Of a DNA stretch of 64,000 nt, positions 57,576 through 64,000 are shown one piece after another. The DNA comes from Lepus europaeus (Eukaryota; Chordata; Mammalia; Lagomorpha; Leporidae): NCBI RefSeq assembly GCF_033115175.1, contig NC_084834.1:117362275-117426274 (forward strand). Reading direction: 5' to 3'. Position 1 is the stretch's first letter. Every line of letters starts with the position of its first letter. Below the pieces are notes generated by a model. The model was not told the DNA's origin. It ran no database searches and saw only the letters and a list, made by a program, of their open reading frames with translations. The translations under genes and the position numbers were made by a program.

Positions 57576-58589
57576 AAAAATTAAAAAAAGTTTCCCAAAC
57601 TAAAATACACGTTAAAGCTATCCAAAGGGATTATGGAGTGCTTTGAAAATTTTATAAATTTATACACCATTCTGTGTTTTACTACTTAGATTATAGTTGG
57701 GCTGTCTCCAAGGTCTGAATGGCTACATGTTTCACGTCACTATGAATTATATTTTAGAGTTGAAAGCCTCTTGTGGCACTGGCAAACTTGCAGTTGTGGC
57801 TTCTCATCTCTGGATCATTGAATAACTTTGGGGAAAAATCCTTTTATATATTTTCCCTTGCTGTTTGGAGGAAGCCACTAACTTTATGCTTCATGTTCAA
57901 CTGAGAGAAAGCAGTAAGTTGGTTTTTAAAAAAATTCATCTATTTCCTTCCAACTTCAGTAACTGAGAAAGGACTCCAAGGAGCTGTGTCCTAAATTCTG
58001 ACCAGTTCATAAGCTTGGCTGTGTTTTCTTTCTACTGCTTAACCCTATTAATGACTAAGGTGGATAGATTCTATTACTAATGAGAATTTTCAAATTTCAA
58101 CATAAAGAATCAATGCAATATGGATTTGTAATGCACTACTATTTTTAGATTGAACTGATAAAAATAGTTGCATTTTATTCATCTGCAAAAATATCAGATG
58201 AAAAAATGTAATACTTAACCCAAATGTGGTTCCCATTTTGTTATCTTAGTATACTTATTGATTCTTCTAATGCTAAGTCTAGAGTTAATTACATAGGGTG
58301 AACACTAAATAGAATAGTTCTTGACCTGTTGGGTCTACAAAGACTCTCTTAAAAGATAGATATTAAATATTTGTGTCTTCACAGGCTGTGAAGTCTGTTG
58401 TAACTACTGAAGCCTAAAGCTGTCATAAAAACACCAGAAACATGTCAGAAGCAGACGTGGCTGTCTCCAACAAAACTTTATTTACAAAATGAGCTTGGAG
58501 TGAATCCATGTGCAGTATTGTGCATATCCCTGCCACAGAATTAAGCATAACTTATGAACTCAAATTTCAACCATGAAATTCATACTCAC
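57576..58589. other. Single-copy stretch
   Basis: No transposon recognised. On the minus strand this would be the intron downstream of the candidate exon at 58590-58804. Confidence 0.4.
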
Positions 58590-58804
58590 CCGTGCTTCTG
58601 TATACTCAACTTCACTCTTGAGAAAGGTAGGCTCTGGTATTTCGCGTTTATTACGTGAAGTATTTATGGTGGCATGATTTCCCTGTATCAAATACTCAGT
58701 TCTGAAAACCAAGGGGACTCCCTCTCTGCAGTGTTCAGTTACAGATGCAGACGAATGATACAAGATATGAGCTCCAACTTGAACCTTACATTTGACTTTA
58801 CAGC
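58590..58804 (-). CDS. Candidate 215-nt internal coding exon, unidentified gene
   Basis: On the minus strand an acceptor (CATTCATTTTTCAG) ends at 58805 and a consensus donor CGG|GTGAGTATG begins at 58589. Between them one frame is fully open for 71 codons, starting with two bases that complete a split codon (phase 1) and ending on a codon boundary (phase 0). The peptide begins CKVKCKVQVGAHILYHSS, has Cys at residues 1, 5 and 25, contains GVPLVFRTEYLIQGNHATIN and ends SEVEYTEAR. It looks like a globular, possibly extracellular, Cys-containing domain with an N-glycosylation-type site NTS (residues 47-49). I do not recognise the family. It lies in 1.4 kb without repeats. An open frame of this length with both splice sites in place is unlikely, though not impossible, by chance. 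It could also be a decayed retrocopy, but the intron-like borders argue against that. Confidence 0.55.
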
Positions 58805-59073
58805 CTGAAAAATGAATGTCTCTATCTCTGTGCTCTTATTGGCAATTATATTTAAAGTCAGATTTTTCCTAAGATCTTTCAGCTTGTTGCATTAATGTAA
58901 TTCATATACTTACATTAAGTATATGTATCCATTTCATCTAAATTTCTGATAGCTGCCAAAAAGACATGTCATAATGATGTGGAAGCTTTTTTCTATTATG
59001 CAAAATAAATCATAATATTTAAAACAATTTTGCTAGCAATCATTACAGCAGTCTTGTGAAAAAAAAAATGACA
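58805..59073. other. Single-copy stretch flanking the candidate exon
   Basis: No repeat recognised; on the minus strand it would be the upstream intron. Confidence 0.4.
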
Positions 59074-59080
59074 CTGAATT

Positions 59081-59397
59081 TTTTTTTTTTTTTTTGACAG
59101 GCAGAGTGGACAATGAGAGAGAGAGAGAGACAGAGAGAAAGGTCTTCCTTTTGCTGTTGGTTCATCCTCCAATGGCCGGCGCACTGCGCTGATCAGAAGG
59201 CAGGAGCCAGGTGCTTCTCCTGGTCTCCAATGGGGTGCAGGGCCCAAGCACTTGGGCCATCCTCCACTGCATTCCCTGGCCATAGCAGTGAGCTGGCCTG
59301 GAAGAGGGGCAACCGGGACAGAATCTGGCGCCCCAACCAGGACTAGAACCCAGGATGCTGGCGCCGCAGGTGGAGGATTAGCCTATTGAGCCACGGC
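59081..59397 (-). mobile_element. Young CSINE, head shortened
   Basis: Reversed young C repeat, T16 tail, body lacking part of the CCGCGGCCGG section, ending GAGCCACGGC without the last head bases. Short duplication CTGAATT at 59074-59080 and 59398-59404. Confidence 0.93.
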
Positions 59398-59584
59398 CTG
59401 AATTGGTTCTTATCATCCAGATTGTAGACACTCCCTTCATGTATTCAAAAATATTTTCATTTTTCCATTGTTATTATTTATAGCTGTTGACTATATCCCC
59501 ACTAAATCAGGATATTTTTGCTATTTACCTGTTAAACTTCATATTTGGCGAAGTATTAAGCCATTTTTACTATAATGTACATTT

Positions 59585-59745
59585 AAAATATATTATCTCA
59601 AAAAGAAAAAAGGGAGAGAAGGAAGGAGGGTAGAAATGAAGAAGGGGAGGAAGAGAGGAAGGAAATATCATTATGTACTTAAAAGTGTATCTATAAGCAC
59701 ACTGAATTTATAAAAATAATTTAAAGTTAAAAATCAAAAAATTAA
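59585..59745 (+). mobile_element. L1 3' end fragment
   Basis: Purine tract (59604-59668: AAAAAGGGAGAGAAGGAAGG type), then ATCATTATGTACTTAAAAGTGTATC and an A/T tail, matching the last ~150 bases of rabbit L1 3' UTRs. Confidence 0.8.
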
Positions 59746-61020
59746 ACATTCTCATCTTCATCTTTTGATCCAAACAAGAAAGGCAAGAAATTAGAGGAAT
59801 CCAGATTTAAAATGTTGTTTTTAATAGTCTTCAAATCATGGTTGTAGTACCTGAAGTAAGGTTTTAAAAGTATGCTTACATGTATTTCTATGCTTCCAAA
59901 TTCTATAATACATGTAGTTTCATAGAGATATTTTTATACATCTGGAAGTCTTAGAAATCATAAGCATACAGCCAATTAATATAGCGACAACTAAGTAAAA
60001 TGTTGATAAATTTATAAGGGAGAAGAAAAAAGTGCTTACGCATTCATTACAATGACTGAAAATGTAAACAGAAGAAAGAGAGGTAAGTTATGGACATTAC
60101 AGGACAAAAATTACAGGAAATTTACCCTAAGTAGAAATCTGGTTGGAAAATTCATTTTAACTGACTGTCTCTGTACAAAGTAGTTTGCTAGATGGATGCA
60201 CTTAACATTTATCCATTTTACATCTTGCAATAATATAGTTCTTATCAAGGTGAGTGTATAAATATTTAAAAATATAAAAATAAAAACACAATGGATTTAA
60301 GACCTCAAAAAGATTTCAAAATAAGCTTATTATGTAATTAAATATAAATTTATCATTTTACACATTTTTTCCTAATTCTGTGTATTTAATAAACAGACTT
60401 TTTCCTCTATTTTTAGCACAGTTTTTCTAAGTGATGATAATTCATCCTGCAATGTAACACTTCCTGCATTTACTTAGATTGTATGCTGCATGTAAAAGAT
60501 CTTTAAAATCTACAACATAGTCCACAAGTACATAACAGAAATATGTATCATTACTGTTACTATTTTGGATATTTACTACTTCTTCCCAATTAAACCCTGG
60601 TGAATTTGAAATTTTTCAGCCAATCAAAATTCCACAGCACTGTGAATCCAAGTACATAAAGATTCTATAGTCTAGAATCTTTTGGGTGGAATTGTATATC
60701 TCTTGACACATTTTGCTACTTGTGTCTCTAAATATACTCAGTTATTTGTATTTTATTGGGCAATGATTTCTTAAGAGTGTAAGGAATAGTGTTTCAATCA
60801 AAATGCTGGCATTTATGCCATCCAGTAGCTATGCTAATGGGAGAGCATCTTATTTCTGTGTATAGAAATAGAGCAAGTTCCCAGAAAAGCATTTACTGTA
60901 CAAAATTCTATAGTGCACCAAAAATATCTTCAAATAGTTTCTCTTAAAAAGAAAACTTTTTTATCAAAGATAAAGAAAGAATATTCATCATGTAGTAAAG
61001 AGAAGAGGCCTTAAAGATGG
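59746..61020. other. AT-rich single-copy stretch
   Basis: No gene recognised. A strong donor-like GAGAG|GTAAGTTA at 60080 has no good acceptor upstream, so no exon is called. Confidence 0.4.
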
Positions 61021-61023
61021 ATA

Positions 61024-61330
61024 TAGGGCCAAGTTTATTACAATTCAGAGATTTGAGCACTCACTTGGGAAATCACATCCCATATCAGAGTCCTTGTCTG
61101 AGTTAAGGCTTCCCTTTGTCTGTTCTAATTTCCTGCCATTGCAATTATAAATGCAGTTGATGATGGCTCACTGTTACGCACCTGTGTGACCCACCTGAAG
61201 TTCTAGGCTTTGGTCTTGTCCCTACTAGGCTGTTGCAGGCATTTGGGGATTGAACCAGTAGATGGAAGATTTGTTGATGTGTGTGGCTCTTGGTCTGTTT
61301 CATTATTTATCTTTCCCTTTAAAGCAGTTA
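61024..61330 (+). mobile_element. CSINE, very old, sense
   Basis: Order of degenerate blocks GGGCCAAGTTTATTAC...GAGCACTCACTTGGG, TTCCTGCCATTGCAATTATAAATGC, GGGATTGAACCAGTAGATGGAAG and GTTTCATTATTTATCTTTCCC follows the C repeat. Confidence 0.6.
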
Positions 61331-61345
61331 AAAATTCATCAATTT

Positions 61346-61664
61346 TAAAATTTATTTTATTTATTTGAAAGGTAAAGTTCCATAGATAGAGGGAAAGACA
61401 GAGACAATTCTCCCACTTGTTGGTTCATACCCAAAAGGGCCACAACAACCTGCTTAACCATGAGTGAAGTCAGGAGCATGGAATTATATCCAGATCTCCC
61501 ACATGGGTGGCAGGGGCCCAAGCATTTAGCCCATCTTCCACTGCTTTCCCAGGACATAGCAGAGAGCTGGATTGGAAGTAGAGCAGCTGGGACTCTAATC
61601 TGCTGCCATATGGGGTGTTGCCATTGCAGCAAATGGTTTAATCTGCTGTGCCACAATTCTACCA
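61346..61664 (-). mobile_element. CSINE, old copy
   Basis: TTTATTTTATTTATTTGAAAGG tail, body with TTGTTGGTTCATACCC, head GCTGTGCCACAATTC. Diverged but complete. Confidence 0.92.
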
Positions 61665-61687
61665 TTTTATAATTTTTTTAGTATTAT

Positions 61688-61965
61688 TTTAAGAATTTCT
61701 TTATTTATTTGAAAGGCAGAGTTCCAGAGAGAGAATAGAAGACAGAGGAATGAACATCTTCCATCCACTGATTCACTCACTAATGACCACAACAGACAGG
61801 GCTGGGCCAAGACAAAATCAGGAACCATAAGCTTCATCTTGGTCTCTCATGTGGGTATAGGAGCCCAAGTACTTGTGCCATCTTCCATTGCTTTACCGGG
61901 CACATTAACAAGGGTCTGGATCAGAAGCAGAACAACTGGGGCATGAAGCAGTGACCATAGGAATG
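61688..61965 (-). mobile_element. CSINE, old copy, head truncated
   Basis: Second reversed C repeat 25 bp to the right of the previous one: TTTAAGAATTTCTTTATTTATTTG, body to GAACAACTGGGGCATGAAGC, no head. Confidence 0.85.
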
Positions 61966-62096
61966 ATGTAACTATACAGTATTAAGATAAACATAATAAA
62001 AGACAAAGTACAGCTAAAGGCCAGTGGGGCAATCCAGGATAGCTTAATAGTGAGAGTCTACATCAGTGTCAGTCACAGAAAAATAACAGAAAAACA

Positions 62097-62430
62097 TGGC
62101 CGGCGCCGTGGCTCAACAGGCTAATCCTCCGCCTTGTGGCGCCGGCACACCGGGTTCTAGTCCCGGTCGGGGCACCGATCCTGTCCCGGTTGCCCCTCTT
62201 CCAGGCCAGCTCTCTGCTGTGGCCAGGGAGTGCAGTGGAGGATGGCCCAAGTGTTTGGGCTCTGCACCCCATGGGAGACCAGGAGAAGCACCTGGCTCCT
62301 GCCATCGGAACAGCGCGGTGCGCCGGCCGCAGCACGCTACTGCGGCGGCCATTAGAGGGTGAACCAACGGCAAAAGGAAGACCTTTCTCTCTGTCTGTCT
62401 CTCTCTCACTGTCCACTCTGTCAAAAAAAA
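62097..62430 (+). mobile_element. Young CSINE with exact 18-bp target duplication
   Basis: Head GGCCGGCGCCGTGGCTCAAC, B-box-like GGTTCTAGTCCC, complete body, short tail. AAAAATAACAGAAAAACA is at 62079-62096 and 62431-62448. Diagnostic bases match the copy at 55627-55988. Confidence 0.97.
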
Positions 62431-62448
62431 AAAAATAACAGAAAAACA

Positions 62449-63049
62449 AAGGAAAGGCCACTTTCCCAGGGGACTGACTGATAGAAATTTTTCATGGAGA
62501 AGTGAAAGAACAGAAGAAAGACTCTGTATGACAGCAATGAAAAAGGACAGCAGACTGCCATGGATGGCCAAGCTGCCAGCCAACCCTGCATCTATGCAGC
62601 CAGCTACCAGCTGGAAGTCATCTTCCCATGTCAGTGTAGGAAGAAGTTGCCATACCCCCTACTCCTGGCAGCTTTCACTGAGGGTGAATTCCACAGACAC
62701 CCCCCCCCCCATGGACCTCAACTCCAGCCTGGTGAACCATTGGGTCTGAATGACTACTTTGTTCTGTAAAGGGAAGTCGCATTGCCTCCCTCTCTTCCCC
62801 CCACAAAGTGACAGACTCAATTCCCTTTGTAGAGTCACACAGCTGATTTCTGCTCTGCCTCTACCAGAAATGACCAAAGCTAGAGTTAGGGCAACTTACA
62901 GGATAGAGCGCAGATCCCCTGCATCCTGCAGCTGTGGGAGCTTTGCACCCAAGCCCTGGAACTGAATTTACTCATGCTATGTGATCCAGGTGGATTCTCT
63001 TCTGCTTCTTGGGGCTAACACATGCAGCAGCCCATAAAAGAAAATGGCA
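62449..63049. other. GC-richer stretch, unassigned
   Basis: 62520-62990 is clearly richer in G and C than the flanks and contains overlapping frames (62528-62749, 62560-62769, 62750-62965) with no recognised motif, plus a C10 run near 62701. It may be a retrocopy of an mRNA that I do not recognise. Confidence 0.3.
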
Positions 63050-63605
63050 AGTTACATTTTAAAAATAGACTAACAGCAGACTTATCAGCAGAAACCATAT
63101 AGGCCAAAAGAGATTGGAATGTTATATTAAAGTACTTAAAAGGAAAAAAAAACTTCAAACCAAAAATATTATAACTAGAAATGTATCATTTAGGAAGGGA
63201 AGTAAAAGTAAGATATTTCTCAGATAAGTAAAAGTTGAGAATTCACCACCACCTGAATAACCTTATAAGAAATTATGAAGGAAGTCCAACACTAGCAGTA
63301 ACCATCAAGGAAATATGACACCATCAAATTCAGTCAGAACAGATATAACTGTTAAACCAACAAAATGGCAGGTGCTAGTTCTTATCTATCAATACTGACC
63401 TTGAGTGTGAGTGGATTGTATTCCCCAGCCCAACAATATATGTTGATGAATAGATATAAAACAAAGAGCTGACTATACGTTGCCCACAAGAAACTCACTT
63501 CACAAATAATGATACACATAGACTGAAAGTGAAAGGTTGGAAAAAGATAAATGAGGCAAAGGGAAATGAAAACTGAGAGGGGATAGCTATACTCATATCC
63601 AATAA
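63050..63605 (+). mobile_element. Ancient L1 relic, region before and at the start of ORF2
   Basis: GCAGAAACCATATAGGCCAAAAG, TATTATAACTAGAAATGTATC and CAGATAAGTAAAAGTTGAG occur in old L1 order, followed by a degraded endonuclease start (SVSGLYSPAQ near 63408 and a PTICCLQETHFT-like region near 63480). Confidence 0.6.
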
Positions 63606-63965
63606 AATAAACTTTATTTTTTAACTTTTGTTTAATAAATATAAATTTCCAAAATACAGCTTTTGGATTACAGTGGCTCCCCCCCACCATAACTTCCCTC
63701 CCACTCTCAACCCTCCTATCTCCTGCTCCCTCTCCCATCCCACTCACATCAAGATTCATTTTCAATTTTCTTTATATACAAAAGATCAATTTAGTATATA
63801 CTAAGTAAAGATTTCAACAGTTTGCACCCACACAGAAACACAAAGTGATTGTTTGAGTACTAGTTATACTAGTACTGTTTGAGTACTAGTTATACTGTTA
63901 AATCACATAGTACAACACATTAAGGACAAAGATACTACATGGGGTGTAAGTGCACAGTGACTTCA
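63606..63965 (-). mobile_element. Rabbit-type L1 3' UTR, antisense, at window edge
   Basis: TTTTTTAACTTTTGTTTAATAAATATAAATTTCC, the complement of the purine tract and the distal 3' UTR blocks in reverse. It contains a ~26-bp local duplication (TGTTTGAGTACTAGTTATACT at about 63850 and 63876). Confidence 0.92.
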
Positions 63966-64000
63966 TCCCTTTTAGCATACTTTATCCCTTTTAATATTTT
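63966..64000 (+). mobile_element. L1 3' UTR, sense, cut by the window end
   Basis: TACTTTATCCCTTTTAATATTTT matches the sense-strand proximal 3' UTR, so orientation flips near 63965. This is probably the junction of another 5'-inverted L1. Confidence 0.6.

Noticed and set aside
60065..60095. Donor-like GAGAG|GTAAGTTA on the plus strand
   Set aside because: No credible acceptor upstream with an open frame.

Overview
The window looks like lagomorph nuclear DNA, most likely rabbit (Oryctolagus) or a close relative. The main reason is the very large number of tRNA-derived C repeats (CSINE): a GGCCGGCGCCGTGGCTCA-type head, an internal B-box-like GGTTCTAGTCC, a CT-rich 3' part, a ...CTGTC end and a poly(A) tail. 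They occur beside L1 elements whose 3' UTR has a G-rich polypurine stretch. The DNA is AT-rich, has no operons or compact gene layout, and holds no complete functional gene that I can recognise. It reads as intergenic or deep intronic sequence.

Layout. 1-12 kb: AT-rich single-copy DNA, an L1 in two opposed pieces (1740-3003), another L1 3' part (3503-4830) and about ten CSINEs. 12-22 kb: a decayed mariner-type transposase (13250-13690), a three-layer nest (L1 / DNA transposon / CSINE, 14340-15560), a solitary ERV LTR with a TATA box and poly(A) signal (20298-20553) and a MaLR-type LTR (21378-21735). 22-33 kb: a dense L1 cluster including two 5'-inverted (twin-primed) insertions with clean target-site duplications (27149-28959 and 30865-32894). 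33-45 kb: mostly single-copy DNA with a possible 69-nt cassette exon (34866-34934), ATCT/GATA microsatellites, a dead TPT1 (TCTP) retrocopy (37697-38530) and nested CSINEs. 45-50 kb: a long antisense ancient L1 interrupted by a CSINE and a younger L1 3' UTR. 50-64 kb: young CSINEs with near-perfect target-site duplications, old L1 pieces and a good candidate protein-coding exon on the minus strand (58590-58804). At the right edge another L1 3' UTR enters the window.

The open reading frames here almost all come from repeats. The Pro/Gly/Arg-rich frames are CSINE translations and the longest (195 codons) is the C-terminus of L1 ORF2. The two candidate exons are the only places where I see possible host coding sequence. 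They lie on opposite strands, so they cannot both belong to one ordinary gene. I saw no rRNA, tRNA gene, CRISPR array or bacterial-type system. Repeat boundaries are by eye, usually within 5-20 bases, and tighter where a target-site duplication is given.
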